A stretch of DNA of 64,000 nucleotides from Diploptera punctata (GCA_030220185.1 JASPKZ010004202.1:996001-1060000); one strand, 5' to 3'; positions 31,691-43,704 are shown, numbered from the stretch's first letter. Notes: generated by a model not told the origin, from the sequence alone. Numbers and translations are program-made.

Positions 31691-31984
31691 GATTGTTTGC
31701 ACTGCATTTAAAGGAAGAAATATTTATTGAAAGTAAATTTTGATCAATAAGGCGGAACTAATACAAAACGACTTGAATATTCCACAATGTTATTCGGTTG
31801 TCCAATGAATTTTCTTCATCGCTTTTGTCACTCATTTTGATTAATATAACACCATAAACATGTCTCCGTGAACACATTAATGGCGATGAAACGATTGTTT
31901 ATTGTCGTATCACGGCAACGCAACAATCCATAGCCAACAAGACGTAACTAATATTGCAGACCATTGTTAATCCAAACATTTCGT

Positions 31985-32565
31985 TTCACATATACAAAAA
32001 AAAGTATTTTTGCGTGATAGTGCGTTTTGTCTTACTTACAGCAATGGCGACCATTATTGAAAGTTCAACTTCCTACATTTCAGGGTTGCCAACCTAAATA
32101 ACAATACTGTAATATTACATTTACACCCATGCGCGGGAAGTAAAGCCACTGCCCTCTATGTAATATAATATCCAAAAGGTAGTGTTAATATACATTATAC
32201 GAAACAAATCACTGCATTTTAAATTAACTGAACTTTATTTGAAACAATATAAAACAATAAATACGTACGTGCGGCCATGTTATCAATAATTGTTCTCAAG
32301 GCCTCCTGTTGTTTCAACTAATAAACATTGCCCACACTGTTAACGTTAGTCAATTGTTTATAATGAACGCAAATATTTCCAACAAAGATGTTATTATTTT
32401 ACTACTATTTATTATTTTGAAAACACCATCGCGCAGAATATAATGTACAACGCACGTTTGTGAAGTGTTTTACAGAATCTCGGAAATTAAAAATCTCGCT
32501 GTCGCTCGGTTTTTAAACTTTTTCCTCGCTTCTGTAAAAACCACTTCCCAACCTAGCTCGTAATA
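31985..32565 (-). repeat. Element Y copy 1
   Basis: About 580 bp, matching 34600-35172 in reverse complement (GGCCTCCTGTTGTTTCAAC, CACACTGTTAACGTTAG). The right end carries a hairpin formed by TTTTACAGAATCTCGG and its near-complement TCTGTAAAAACCAC. Confidence 0.75.
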
Positions 32566-32984
32566 GACTATTATATTCTTGTGGGTTTTTTTTTTATTTA
32601 TTTATTTATTTTATTTCCCTAAAATCTACTTTTTGTTGCAAACGTTATCCTGTGGGACTCCTCAATTATAAAATAGCGAATCTGATTCTATTATCGTATG
32701 TTACAAAACTTAGTTGAAGCAGAAGAGTGTATTGGAAAATATTTTCCATATAGTTATTAGCGTTTGGCCATAAAACGCGAGAACGGTATAGATAAGGCAT
32801 TCGATAATTCCAAAGCCATAAAAACAAAACAAATGTGACCTATTAAAACTTTCTTTTGTTTTGTTCCACAATAACATTATTCTCCTGGTCTCATTATTGT
32901 GACCCAATTATTTATTAGAATTCACAAGATATTTTAATTAGAGCAAGGAATGTGCCCTACGTGGCATACTTTACCATATTATAT
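32566..32984. other. No recognised feature
   Basis: Intronic AT-rich DNA without recognised repeats. Confidence 0.4.
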
Positions 32985-33743
32985 TTCTTCTTCTTCCTTC
33001 CCAGAGATCTTCGTCCTCTTGGTATATAATTATAAACAGCTTTGGGGATCCGATTTGAACTCGTTCTTTCTAGATGATGTTTCCAATTTAGTTGGTACTG
33101 TTTAATATATTCCAAAATTGGCGTAGTCTTCAATTCTTTTAAGATATCGGTGTTCCTTTTCTGATCCCATCTGGTGTAACCCGCTGTTCTGCGCATGAAT
33201 CTCATTTCACAAGCCGTTTATTCTGCTTTCATGTTTGTCTTTTTAGTGTCCATGCTTCACTACCATAGGTCCAAAGTGTTATATAAACGTAATCTGGTGT
33301 TTTTCTTTGTACAAGGGATGGTTTCATAACTTGATTAATAATTCCTAAACTTTTATTATAATTAGTAATTTTTTTTCAGGGATATCCTTTTCATCCCAGA
33401 TAAAGAGATAATATCCAAGATATTTAAATTGATTAGATCTCTCTAAAATTTTATTGTGGAGACAGATTTACTTTGCATGGAGTCCTTCCCATGAAATGTC
33501 ATAATTTTAGTTTTGTTAATTGATATTTCCATATTAAATTTGGCAGCTGTTTTTTTGTAAATTATAAATTGATCGTTGCAAATCATTTTCGGAAAGTGGC
33601 AGAAGAGCTAAATCGTCTGCAAAAAGAATAGTATCGAGTTTGAGGTTCCAATTGATGGGTATATATCCCCGTTGTGTTTTCCTCCATTCGTTTATTATTC
33701 TATTCATATATATATATAATGAAAAGCACCGGTGAAAGTCCAC
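32985..33743 (-). mobile_element. RTE-2 LINE fragment with FADD reverse-transcriptase motif
   Basis: The minus strand encodes NLKLDTILFADDLALLPLSE (the FADD catalytic box), then SINKTKIMTFHGK. After several breaks come MRFMRRTAGYTRWDQKRN, QLNWKHHLERTS and IPKAVYNYIPRGRRSLG. It is the only RTE-2 copy here reaching the RT core. Confidence 0.8.
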
Positions 33744-33761
33744 ATCCCTGTCTATATTTTA

Positions 33762-33764
33762 ATG

Positions 33765-33804
<40 letters not shown>
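33762..33804. repeat. (TAA)n microsatellite
   Basis: Sits between two minus-strand LINE fragments, at the tail side of the one at 33840. Confidence 0.9.
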
Positions 33805-33805
<1 letters not shown>

Positions 33806-33839
33806 TATCTGCATTCATGGATTAGGTCTGTTGACCCGT

Positions 33840-34083
33840 TCCGACTTCAGCCCATCTCTTTCTAGGTCTGCGCACATCTCGGGTGCCTTTATTTAAGTTT
33901 GTATTTTGTTATTTGTTTTGGATATCTATCTTCATTCATTCTGTCTATGTGTTGCTTCCATTTTTGTCTATATGTATCTATTTTATCAGTTATTGCAAAT
34001 ATTTCAAGTTCCTGTCTTATTTCTGTGTTCTTGATTCTGTCTTCCTTAGTGCACCCTTTAACAGATCTCAAAAAAAAAATAGT
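33840..34083 (-). mobile_element. RTE-2 LINE 3' fragment
   Basis: The minus strand encodes LRSVKGCTKEDRIKNTEIRQ, WKQHIDRMNEDRYPKQ and, more degraded, a DVRRPRKRW block. The LRSVKGCTKEDRI stretch is the same block amplified in the 36-bp minisatellite. Confidence 0.75.
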
Positions 34084-34388
34084 AAAGTAAGTAAGTAATC
34101 CCACTACAGGCCTCAGGAGGCCCTTGGGGTAGTAGGAGGTTAAGGCTCCCACTTTTTCTAGACAATCGGCACTTGATGTCAGCCGGGTTGTCAGCCCTGC
34201 GTGACGGCCGCCTTTACCCTAGAACAAGCGTCTGGTACTCATTTACGTTAGAGGCTGAGTCGACCCCAGGGCCATAGTGCCGCCAGAGGGTTTTGGTCAG
34301 TTTAAAAATACTGACCCCACCGGGACTTGAACCGTCGAACTTCCGGCTTGTAGCTCAGCGCCTTAACCACTACGCTACGGCGTGCCCC
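34084..34388 (-). mobile_element. SINE C copy 2
   Basis: Full-length. The minus-strand head starts GGGGGCACGCCGTAGCGTAG. The body ends GGCCTGTAGTGGGATTACTT with a (TTAC)n tail. Confidence 0.85.
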
Positions 34389-34389
34389 C

Positions 34390-34439
<50 letters not shown>
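34390..34439. repeat. (TAA)n microsatellite
   Basis: Abuts the head of SINE C copy 2. Confidence 0.9.
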
Positions 34440-34599
34440 TATCAGTACATGAAGAAAAATCTTTGTGTCCCTTTTTAAGCACATTGTGCGCATCGAGGAC
34501 TTTGATATTTGGCACAATTGAAGTTCATATAGAGAAGGAGAGCAGAAAAAAATAAAATTTATGTACATGCATAATGTGTGTTACAAATAATAGTATATT

Positions 34600-35172
34600 A
34601 GGATGCGAGGTTGGGAAGTGGTTTTTACAGAATCGAGGAAAAATGTTTAAAAACCGACGACAGAGAAGTTTTTAATTTCCGAGATTCTGTAAAACACTTC
34701 ACAAACGTGCGTTGTACATTATTTTTTGCAGAATGGTGATTCCAAAATAATAAATAATAGTAAAATAATATCTTTGTTGGAAATATTTGCGTTCATTATA
34801 AACAATTAACTAACGTTAACAGTGTGGGCAATGTTTATTAGTTGAAACAACAGGAGGCCTTGAGAACAATTATTGATAACATGGCCGCAAAGTACGTATT
34901 TATTGTTTTATATTGTTTCAAATAAAGTTCAGTTCATTTAAAATGCAGTGATTTGTTTCGTATAATGTATACTAACACTATCTTTTGCATATTTTTGTAT
35001 ATACATTGTATGTAGTATACATAGAGGGCGGTGGTTTTACTTCCCGCACGTGGGTGTAAATGTAATATTACAATATAGTTATTTAGGTTGGCAACCCCGA
35101 AATGTAGGAAGTTGAACTTTCAATAATGATCGCCATTGCTGGTTAAGTAAGACAACACGCACTATCACGCAA
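34600..35172 (+). repeat. Element Y copy 2
   Basis: Inverted relative to copy 1 about 2 kb away. It begins GAGGTTGGGAAGTGG with the terminal hairpin TTTTTACAGAATC / GATTCTGTAAAA. Confidence 0.75.
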
Positions 35173-35654
35173 ATAATAAATTTTATGTAAGGAATTAATG
35201 TGTATTATTCATTCATTTGTCTACTCATCCATTTGTTTACGTTCATACTGAAAGGCATTGTTTGTGCGCGGAGAATTGTGCAGCAGCAATGTGAATTGGC
35301 TTATTTTCGCGTATTTATTATTAGTGGTTTAACAAAAAGAGAGTATATTTGATTATTTAATTGTTTAAATCAAATTTAAACCCTGTCTAATCTGTCAGTA
35401 ATTTCATTACTTTTCTTATATATTTAGATATTCGCACCTACTTCCATTATGCCTCGACATAGAACATTGACGGGTTGGAGTGAGAGACAAAGAAGAAGGG
35501 ATATATATTCCCGTACCCACAATAATAGGCCAAGTGAAATTTTAAATAGTAAAAATAGTATACAAATGTCAAATAACGCGTTATTGTTTTTTAAATATGG
35601 CTTAGCCAAGCTATACCACATATTTCTTAACGTTCGTATTTTAAAAATAAATCG
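35173..35654. other. No recognised feature
   Basis: Holds an 85-codon + frame and an overlapping minus frame. Neither has a recognisable motif. Confidence 0.4.
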
Positions 35655-36360
35655 AAAATTAATGATCACACGTAGAATACATTATATAATAGAAATGGAC
35701 AGCTAATGACAAATGAGGGAAATTTTGAGGAAGTGACTGAATTCAAATACCTAGGAACAACAATCACAAATAGGAATGAGATGCACAAAGAAATTAAACA
35801 TAGGCTCAATTCTGGAAATGCGTGCTATTATGCATTGCAGAGACTCTTGAAGTCCCAACTCCTTTCAAAAAACGTTAAACTGAAAATATATAAAACTATT
35901 ATTCTACCAGTTATATTATATGGATGCGAAACATGGACTCTTACTTTAAGGGAGGAAAGGAGATTACAAGTATTTGAGAATAAAGTACTTAGGAAAATGT
36001 TTGGACCAAAGAGAGATGAACAGACAGGTGAATGGAGAAGACTATTTAACAATGAACTACATGGACTTTATAGGAAGCCAGATATAATAAGAACAGTTAA
36101 GTCTCGTAGACTGCGATGGGCAGGACATGTTGCACGTATGGGGAATGAAAGACGTGCATGGAAGCTTCTTGTAGGAAAGCCAGAGGGAAAACGCCCAGCT
36201 GGTAGACCAAGAATGAGGTGGGAGAATAACATTAACTATGATTTGAGGGAAGTAAATTATACAGGGAATGATTAGAAAACATTAGCTCAGGATAGGGATG
36301 TATGGAGAGCTTATGTCCATGTGGCCATGAACGTACGGGTTCGATAGTGCCATAATGACG
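35655..36360 (+). mobile_element. RTE-1 LINE fragment with long open frame
   Basis: The frame 35706-36275 encodes FKYLGTTITNRNEM, VKLKIYKTIILPVILYGCE, KMFGPKRDEQTGEW, RLRWAGHVARM and GRPRMRWENN. A single stop falls at 36275 (GATTAG), then the normal 3' end GGGTTCGATAGTGCC. Confidence 0.85.
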
Positions 36361-36423
36361 TATTTGTGACAAACGTAAACATTTAATGAATTTTGGTCGA
36401 ATTTCGACCGCTGGGCGACCACT

Positions 36424-36424
36424 A

Positions 36425-36470
<46 letters not shown>
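36424..36470. repeat. (TAA)n microsatellite
   Basis: Separates two RTE-1 pieces of opposite orientation. Confidence 0.9.
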
Positions 36471-36472
<2 letters not shown>

Positions 36473-36740
36473 CTCTCGCTGGCATAAGCTCTCCATACAT
36501 TCCTTTCTTGAGCTAATGTTTTCCAAACATCCCCTGCATAATCTGTTTCCCTTAAATCATGGCTAATGTATTTTCCGACCATTTTCATGCTCTACTAACT
36601 GGGTTCTTTCCCTTTCGTTTTTCTAGAAAAAGCTTCCATGATCCTCTTTCATTCCCTGTTCATGCCACATGTCCTGCCCATCGCAGTCTACGAGACTTAA
36701 CCGGTTTCCTATAAATATCATGGAACTCACTGTTATGACG
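36473..36740 (-). mobile_element. RTE-1 degraded fragment
   Basis: Minus-strand RRLRWAGHVA block and GGCATAAGCTCTCCATACAT end, with many substitutions. Confidence 0.65.
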
Positions 36741-37002
36741 TCTTCCACAATTTAATATTCGGGGACCGTTTGAGTTACCTGACATTTGTCTTACAGGTGA
36801 GGAAAACACCGAAAAATCATCACCCGGGGACCGAACCAGGACCAGTTGCGTACGAAGCACCGAAGCTATTAACACCTTGAAAACTGAGAATGAATTTGTT
36901 ATAATTTTGAATTTAACGTATTCGATTTTTTTTCGGAAAATGTTTGGGGGATAAAGGCGTAATCGTTTATAAGTGAAAATAAAAAGTACAATAAGTCGGT
37001 GT

Positions 37003-37396
37003 TATGCATCAACAGGCTATGCACCATTATATAAGTTTCTAGAAAAATACGTTTAAAGTTTAAGTCAATCTCCACTATTTATTGTAGCGCCAAACCAACA
37101 ATACTGGATATTGCAAGTTATTTTCCTTGTTTGACAGTTATGCATCAACAATCTGAGAGCGCTTAGCTGCATGATGCCAAATTTAGATTAGCATTTATGA
37201 AGATCTGGTTTCATAGCAGTTTGTTACAAAACATAGAATCTCTGATAGAACTGATGGCGTTTACATTTTCTTTAATAACAAGGCTATATTTAAAGATTTG
37301 TTGCTAAAAGTGTGCGTTAACTTACTTCATGAGCCAGTGCAACAGATGACATCAAAATCTCATTAAAAAAGAATGACTCTTAGCCGGTTGATGTAT
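37003..37396. mobile_element. Element X, complete MITE-like copy
   Basis: The ends TATGCATCAACAGGCTA and TAGCCGGTTGATGTATA form 17-bp terminal inverted repeats with three mismatches. About 394 bp, no ORF. The right half matches 4091-4285. Confidence 0.65.
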
Positions 37397-37410
37397 ATCA
37401 TCGAACAATA

Positions 37411-38348
37411 ATCTAATATATAAAAATGAATGTTTGTTTGTTTGTTCGTACTTTATGCGCGGCCATACCTTTGATCCGATTGTGATGGGGCTTTTTGCAA
37501 AATGTTTAGGAGATTCCCGGGATGAACATAGCCTATAAGACAGTTGTGATACTCAACTCCTACACCCTTAAAAATCGCCCTTTTTTAGTGGAAAACGTAA
37601 AAAATATAACTTCTTGGACGCTTAAAATCGGTTACGTTACCTAAACCATAACAAATACCCAAAATTAATGTACACAGAACTCATATCTGAAAAAGCTGTA
37701 CAAAATTGTTCGCGACAGCATATGTTTATCCCTTACGGACAACTCACAATAACCATTTTTGTCTTTCATTGAAGCCAAGAGGATCGAGACAAGTACGTAG
37801 ATTCCTGTGCAAGCATAGCAGCACATGGCGGGTATTCTATTACGGGTAACTCACAGTAACACATTTTTTAGCTCATTTATGCCAAGAAGATCGAGATAAG
37901 TAGATTCCCAGGCAACACCGGGTAATCAGCACGGGGAATCTTAAAATAATTACGATATAAATGTATAATTATTTTTCATTTTACTTATTCAACTGATCAT
38001 AAGAAATACGTCAATTTTTGTATTTCAGCTCATTTATGCCAAGAAGATCGGGATGAGTAGATTCCCGGGAAACGCCGGGTAAACAACATGGGTTATCTAA
38101 AAATAATTACGATATAAATTTTTCTTCCATTTATTTAACTAAACATAAAACACATTAATTTTCATATTTCAGCTCATTTTGTCAAGAAGATCGGGATAAG
38201 TAGATTCCCGGGCAACGCCGGGTAATCAGCACGGGGTATTTAAAAATATAAATTTATAATTATTTTTCCTTTTACTTAATCAACTAAACATTTTGCACAT
38301 TAATTTTCATTTATTTTGTCGTAGCAGCGCACGCCGGGTGTTGGCTAG
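37411..38348 (+). mobile_element. Helitron, non-autonomous, both ends visible
   Basis: The 5' end TCTAATATATAAAAATGAATG and the 3' end GTAGCAGCGCACGCCGGG ... TGTTGGCTAGT fit Helitron termini (5' TC, 3' CTAG before T). The interior has tandem segments of about 140 bp, each with AAGAAGATCGGGAT and GGCAACGCCGGGTAA. No Rep/helicase coding is visible. Confidence 0.7.
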
Positions 38349-38394
38349 TAAATAATATATAAAGAGTTAATCAACTTATTGCAGTTATTTTGTT

Positions 38395-38706
38395 ACCGCC
38401 TTGGCGCAGAGCTACGGGACTTGCGCTGGTTCGAGTCCCCTTGGGCGAAGAAATTTGCTCATGGAATTTCGGCCAGTATGGGACCGGTGTCCACCCAGCA
38501 TCGTACGGCATTCGGGTAGCTACAATAAATAGCGACTCCAGGTTGAGAAGACCAGCTATAACGGCTGGGGGGACCCGACATGCTGACCACGTATCACCCC
38601 TACACTGGCTAGATGATCGTCTACCTCTGAGATTAACACATATGGAAATGAGGCCAGCAGCCGGATGGTAGGCCAAGGGTCTTCTAGGCCTGTCGTGCTT
38701 GAAGTT
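38395..38706 (+). mobile_element. SINE A copy 3, 5'-truncated
   Basis: Starts at CCTTGGCGCAGAGCTACGGG, lacking the A-box, and ends AGGCCTGTCGTGCTTGAAG. Confidence 0.8.
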
Positions 38707-38954
38707 TTTTTTTAAAATTAATAGACCAGAAGTTAGGTGGACCATAAGTTGAATTGAACAGATATATTGAAAATCCTGTACGTGGGAGGGTAGACTTTCA
38801 CCCCAGTGTGGGGTTCCTAATGAAGCATGTGTTAATGAGCTCTTGGCAGCAGGGTGCGGTGAATCACACCAACAGAAATACACTCTGCTTGTCACCTGCT
38901 ACTTGCACATCCCACATCCTCTGCAACAATTACTTGCCAAAGTATCTCTTTTGC

Positions 38955-39737
38955 CAGGACATGCGGCACGAATGGGGAATTAAAGAAGGGACATGGAAGC
39001 TTCTTGTAGGTAAACAAGAGGGAAAATGCTCATTTGGTTGACCAAGAATGAGGTGGGAGAATAACATTAATCGTGATTTAAGGAAAGTGAGATTGTACAA
39101 TAAATTATAAAATTATAAACGAATTTAATTATTTGGGTTATAATTTAACATTTCAAGATGAAGCTGATATATCAAAGAAAATCACAAATTTACAAAAAAC
39201 AACGGGGATAATTAACAGTATAAAGAAACCATCTTTAGTACAGAAGAACACAATATTATGGCTTTTAAGGTTCTCGCAAGACCAGTATTAAGATATGGTA
39301 GTGAAGCATGGACAATACGAAGAAGAGATAATGTCCAAATAACAGCAAATGAGATGCGATTTATGCGCCGTACAGCAGGCTACACAAAGTGGGACCATAA
39401 AAGAAATGAGGAAATTATGGAAGAGTTGGATGTAGAATCCATTCTTCACCATATACAAAACTACCAGAACAACTGGAAAGTCCATCTTCAACGAATGCCG
39501 TCTCATAGAATCCCAAAAGCCATACTTCGCTACTGCCCCCAAGGCAAAATATCGCTGGGACGTCCAAAAAAGCGCTGGATGGAAAATTCCTTTTTGAGAC
39601 CGTAACGGGCCACACGGCCTAATACTTGCATGGATGATGATGATAGATTATACAGGGGATGGTTGGAAAACATTAGCTTAGGATAGAGATATATGAAGAG
39701 CTTATATCAGCTCGGACGTGAACTACGGGTTCGTTAG
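38955..39737 (+). mobile_element. RTE-1 fragment split by RTE-2
   Basis: 38955-39099 (GHxARM to YDLRKVRLY) and 39645-39737 (DYTGDGWKTLA to the 3' end) are consecutive. The break carries a duplication AGATTGTACA / AGATTATACA (one mismatch in 10). Confidence 0.75.
39100..39644 (+). mobile_element. RTE-2 LINE 3' fragment nested in RTE-1
   Basis: Encodes LARPVLRYGSEAWTIRRRDN, MRFMRRTAGYTKWDHKRNEE, NNWKVHLQRM and ISLGRPKKRWME in one frame from 39258 to a stop at 39605. The tail is GATGATGATGATAG. The preceding FNYLGYNLTF part is frameshifted. Confidence 0.85.
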
Positions 39738-40044
39738 TAAGTAAAGTAAAGTATTCCCACTACAGGCCTCAGGAGGCCCTTGGGGTAGTGGGAGGTTAAT
39801 GCTCCCACTATTTCTAGACAATCGGCACTTGATGTCAGCCGGGTTGTCAGACCTGCGTGACGGCCGCCTTTACTCCAGAACAAGCGTCTGGTACTCATTT
39901 CCGTTAGAGGCTGAGTCGACCCCAGGGTCATAGTGCCGCCAGAATGTTTGGGTCAGTTTAAAAATGCTGACCCCACCGGGACTTGAACCCTCGACCTTCC
40001 GGCTTGTAGTGCAGTGCCTTAACCACTACGCTACGGCGTACCCC
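39738..40044 (-). mobile_element. SINE C copy 3
   Basis: Full-length with a (TTAC)n-type tail. The target duplication TTCGTTAG (39730-39737 and 40045-40052) lies within the RTE-1 3' terminus. Confidence 0.85.
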
Positions 40045-40092
40045 TTCGTTAGAGGCAGCGAATTAGTATCTCGTACTTTGTAATGTTCCAGA

Positions 40093-40885
40093 AACTAACT
40101 AACTAATTAACTTACTAGTACTATTGATCCCGTAAGTTCATGGCCGCGCGGACATATGCTCTCCACACATCCCTATCCTGAGCTAACGTTCAATCATCCC
40201 CTGTATAATCTACTTCCCTCAAATCATGGTTAATGTTATTCTCCCACCTCATTGTTGGTCTGCCTACTGGGCGCTTGCCCTCTGGTTTTCCTACAAGTAG
40301 TTTCCAAGTATATATTTCGTTACCCATTCGTGCCACATGTCCTGTCCATCGCAGTCTATCAGACTTAACTGTTCCTATTATATCTGGCTTCCTATAAAGA
40401 TCATGTTTATATTCTATTCTATAGTGTTCTGCCCTAGGGAGGTCTTTCACTGCAATCATAGCATTTTCATGCTATGCTTTGCAGCTTTACTAGGGAATTA
40501 TAGATGTGGTAGCTCCCCGCTGCTTTCCACACCGATGAATGATGATGATGATGGATGGCCAGATGATGTTTGGGGACCTTTTCTGCCTTAAAGCTACTTG
40601 AAATTTGCCCTGCAGGGTGATGAAATACCCCGAAAAGAACCTCATCCAGGAAGCTTGTCCCGACCGCGAATAAAACCGGGCCCGCTGCGTGACAAGCCAG
40701 CACGCTACATTGAGACCACAGCGACGGAGCACAAAGATCATGTAGCTCGCTGTTATGTAGTTTTCTCCATTCACCTGCGTGTTCATCTCTCTTTGGTCTA
40801 AAACTTTTCCTAAAAATTTTATTCTCAAATACTCGTAATATTTCCTCCTCCCTTAAAGTAAGAGACCATGTATCGCATAATGTTC
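40093..40885 (-). mobile_element. RTE-1 fragment split by SINE B
   Basis: 40093-40406 and 40744-40885 are consecutive minus-strand RTE-1 pieces (RLRWTGHVARMGNE; KFLGKVLDQREMN). The gap is a SINE B with an 11-bp duplication. Confidence 0.75.
40407..40732 (-). mobile_element. SINE B copy in RTE-1
   Basis: Near-complete copy. The head in reverse ends ACATTGAGACCACAGCGACGG. Flanked by AAAGATCATGT at 40396-40406 and 40733-40743. The tail is a TATTC-type run. Confidence 0.8.
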
Positions 40886-40923
40886 CAGAAACATATTAAT
40901 CCTGGAAGGCGGAGTTCCGTTAC

Positions 40924-41053
40924 CCCGATCATATCCATCCATAGTAATTCTGCCCGAGGGCAGGTCTTTCACTGCAATCATAGCATTTTCATGCTATGCT
41001 TTGCAGCTTTACTAGGGAATTATAGGTGTGGTAGCTTCCCGGTGCTTTCCACA

Positions 41054-41055
<2 letters not shown>
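40924..41055 (-). mobile_element. SINE B truncated copy
   Basis: TATCCATCCATAGTAATTCTG to GTGCTTTCCACA, cut off by a (TAA)n run. Confidence 0.75.

Positions 41056-41101
<46 letters not shown>
41056..41101. repeat. (TAA)n microsatellite
   Basis: Begins inside SINE B where the GATGATGATG-rich segment normally lies. Confidence 0.9.
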
Positions 41102-41102
<1 letters not shown>

Positions 41103-41829
41103 CTGTAACCGCCGTGTGAGGGTTCTCTTTCAATAACGTTTTATAAACTTTTATAATTGTCTGATTTTCTCCCGAACGAAATCCTTTCCCCTGTTTATGT
41201 TTATAGACAGGAGACATTCTGGAAGGACCTGGCATGGAATTATCGGACATCTATTCAGAATGGGATGATGGCTGATAAGTGATAATGAAGCGCCAGTAAA
41301 GTCCTTAATACTAAAATTAACCTAAATCCAAACCAAGGGAGGCCACATGAATAATTCCCTTTAACAAAAAATCCCTGTGGTCTGACCGGCATCGAACCCG
41401 GACCCTATGGCTAGTCACAAACTCTAAAGCCCATGTTGGTCCTTAGGAACCAAGGCTGCTATGTTCTGTGAATACTGTGCGGAAGGCGGCCTGCAAAAAT
41501 ACACAGGTGCGAAGTGTAGCAGAGCTTGTTACAGGAATTTATGAAATTAATATTTTATCTTTGTTTTGGAGCAACAATATTTGTAGCTGGATATTCCGAC
41601 AGCTGGCAGCACATGGAGTGCGTGTTCAAGCAAAAGTGGTACAAATCACTATGAACCTCATACAACACGTAAAATCGCATTCAAAGTATACTTACGTTGT
41701 CTGCTCGTCTGGCAGTCGATAATTGTATGACGTCAAAATACAGGGTTCCCATAAAACACCTTCCGGGCTTCTAACTATCGTTTAATAAAAGACAAAATAG
41801 AACCTGAAATTAGTACAAAAAGAAAGAGA
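41102..41829. other. Mostly unrecognised; possible tRNA-like head at 41370-41450
   Basis: The minus strand at 41380-41405 reads CCGGGTTCGATGCCGGTCAGACC, a B-box-like run. It may be a further SINE, but no second copy is present to confirm it. Confidence 0.3.
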
Positions 41830-42722
41830 AGCGGTGGACTAGTAGTTATGCCTCTTGCCTCTAATTCCGAAGGTCGCGGGTTCAAACTCGGCTGTGGTGG
41901 ATGGATCTTTTAGAACGGAAAAAAATCCAAGGATCAAGTCCTCCGGGAGGGACTTTAAGCCGTGGGTCCCGAGTCTGAATGTTTTCAGGCTTGTAAAAGA
42001 TCCTTATGCGTGAATAAAGATGCCTCTAAGCAAAATTTACCGACATCAACATCCTAATAATACATTAGTTGCCTGTTAGATGTCTCAGTGGGTCGGTATG
42101 TTGACCGCATGCCATTCAAGACATCAATGAGCAAAGGAGAAGCAATGGCTCAACAATGGGCTGCGCCATAGCAGATAAATAGAAAAGATCCTTAACCCTG
42201 AATAAAAAGGCTCTAAGCAAAATCTTAGTACTACCTTGGTTTCCTAGATGTCAATATGAGACGGAACGCTGACCACGGACCGTTCAAAAGACATCTATAC
42301 GAAAACAAGTGTAACTAAATTAGTATGGCTCAAATTCTTCCCTGTTAAGGGAAACATGGTCCCGCGCTGTAGCCGAGCGGTTAAGGTAGGAAGCCTTGGC
42401 GCAGAGCTACGGGACTTGCGCTGGTTCGAGTCTCCATGGGGAAAGACTTTTCTCATGGTATTTCGGCCAGTAGGGGACCGGTGCCCACCCAGCATCGTGA
42501 GGCATTTGGGTAGCTACAATAAGTAGCGGCTCCAGGTTAAGGAACCAGCTATAAAGGCTGGGGGACTCGACATGCTGACCACATGTCACCCCTACACTGG
42601 CTGATGATCATCTACCTCTGTGATTGACACATGTGGATGTGAGGCCTGCAGCCGGCTGGTAGGCTAAGGGCCTTCTGAGCCTGTCGCGCCAGGAGTTTTT
42701 TTAAGGGAAACATGGGCTTACA
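41830..42722 (+). mobile_element. SINE D copy 2, split by SINE A copy 4
   Basis: Head AGCGGTGGACTAGTAGTTATG with GGGTTCAAACTCGG. The body holds GACTTTAAGCCGTGGGTCCC. An internal direct repeat (AAAAGATCCTTA ... AAGCAAAAT) occurs at about 41995 and 42185. The short 3' remnant follows the inserted SINE A. Confidence 0.7.
42360..42700 (+). mobile_element. SINE A copy 4
   Basis: Full-length with a perfect 15-bp duplication TTAAGGGAAACATGG at 42345-42359 and 42701-42715. Confidence 0.92.
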
Positions 42723-43307
42723 AGAAGAATTATTTTAAAAAATCAGTCACCAAACAGCGCAGCTTGCAATAAAATATTGTCGGAAACTCGCCATATTGTG
42801 TTTGGTGTAGGAGACGTTGCACCATCTCTTTGGAAACAACATAATTCTGAGAAAACGTGTTGAGCAACAGAAATTGCTAAGTGAATTGATAGGTTGTGTG
42901 GGTGGACATCGCGTCCACTGCGCGTCGCTGCCAAGTGTAATTGAGATCGCTTTACTATTTTATTATTATCTGCGCATCTTCTCTGATTCACCAGACACCA
43001 AGGGTTGTTCTATTCCGCGCCAAGAAATTACAAAGTGATTCCACTTTATTCCATTTCCCATAAATTAATGTTAAGTAACCTATCGTGCGATGCAAATAAA
43101 TAAAACGTGTTTTTATGATTACCTTGAAGAAGATTTCCGGGCTGTAGGCCGTGGTCTCGAGGATTGAAGTTCCCCCGACGTTTCGCCAGAGACTGCGTCT
43201 AGAATCCTCGAGGGCCAACAGCCAGGAAATCCTCTTCAAGATCATCATAGCAACTCCGGCCGTGAAAGCCTAAGTCAATACAAAACGTGTTTTTATTTTT
43301 AGTCTAA
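42723..43307. other. Mostly unrecognised; possible Penelope-type motif at 43160-43215
   Basis: CCCCCGACGTTTCGCCAGAG with the inverted GGTCTCGAGGATTGAAG / AATCCTCGAGGGCC around it resembles regulatory inverted repeats near Penelope ends. No coding part. Confidence 0.3.
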
Positions 43308-43704
43308 CTAACTAACTCACTGGCACTATCGAACCCGTAGGTTCATGTCCGCGCGGACATAAGCTCTCTATACATCGCTGTCCTGAGCCAATGTTTTCCA
43401 ATCAATACCTGTATAATCTACTTTTCTCAAATCATAGTTAATGTTATTCTCCCATCTCATTCTTGGTCTACCAATTGAGCGTTTTCCTTCTGGTTTTCCT
43501 ACAAGAAGCTTCCATGCACGCCTTTCATTCCTCTTTCGTGCCACATGTCCTCCCCATCGCAGTCTACGAGACTTAATTGTTCTCATTATATCTGGCTTCC
43601 TATAAAGACCATGTAGCTCATTGTTATATAGTCTTCTCCATTCACTTGTCTGTTCATCTCTCTTTGGTCCAAAAATTCTCCTAAGTACTTTATTCTCAAA
43701 TACT
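43308..43704 (-). mobile_element. RTE-1 fragment
   Basis: The minus frame covers KSRRLRWGGHVARKRNERRA, GKPEGKRSIGRPRMRWENN and the 3' end CCCGTAGGTTCATGTCCG. It abuts a copy in the opposite orientation. Confidence 0.85.
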
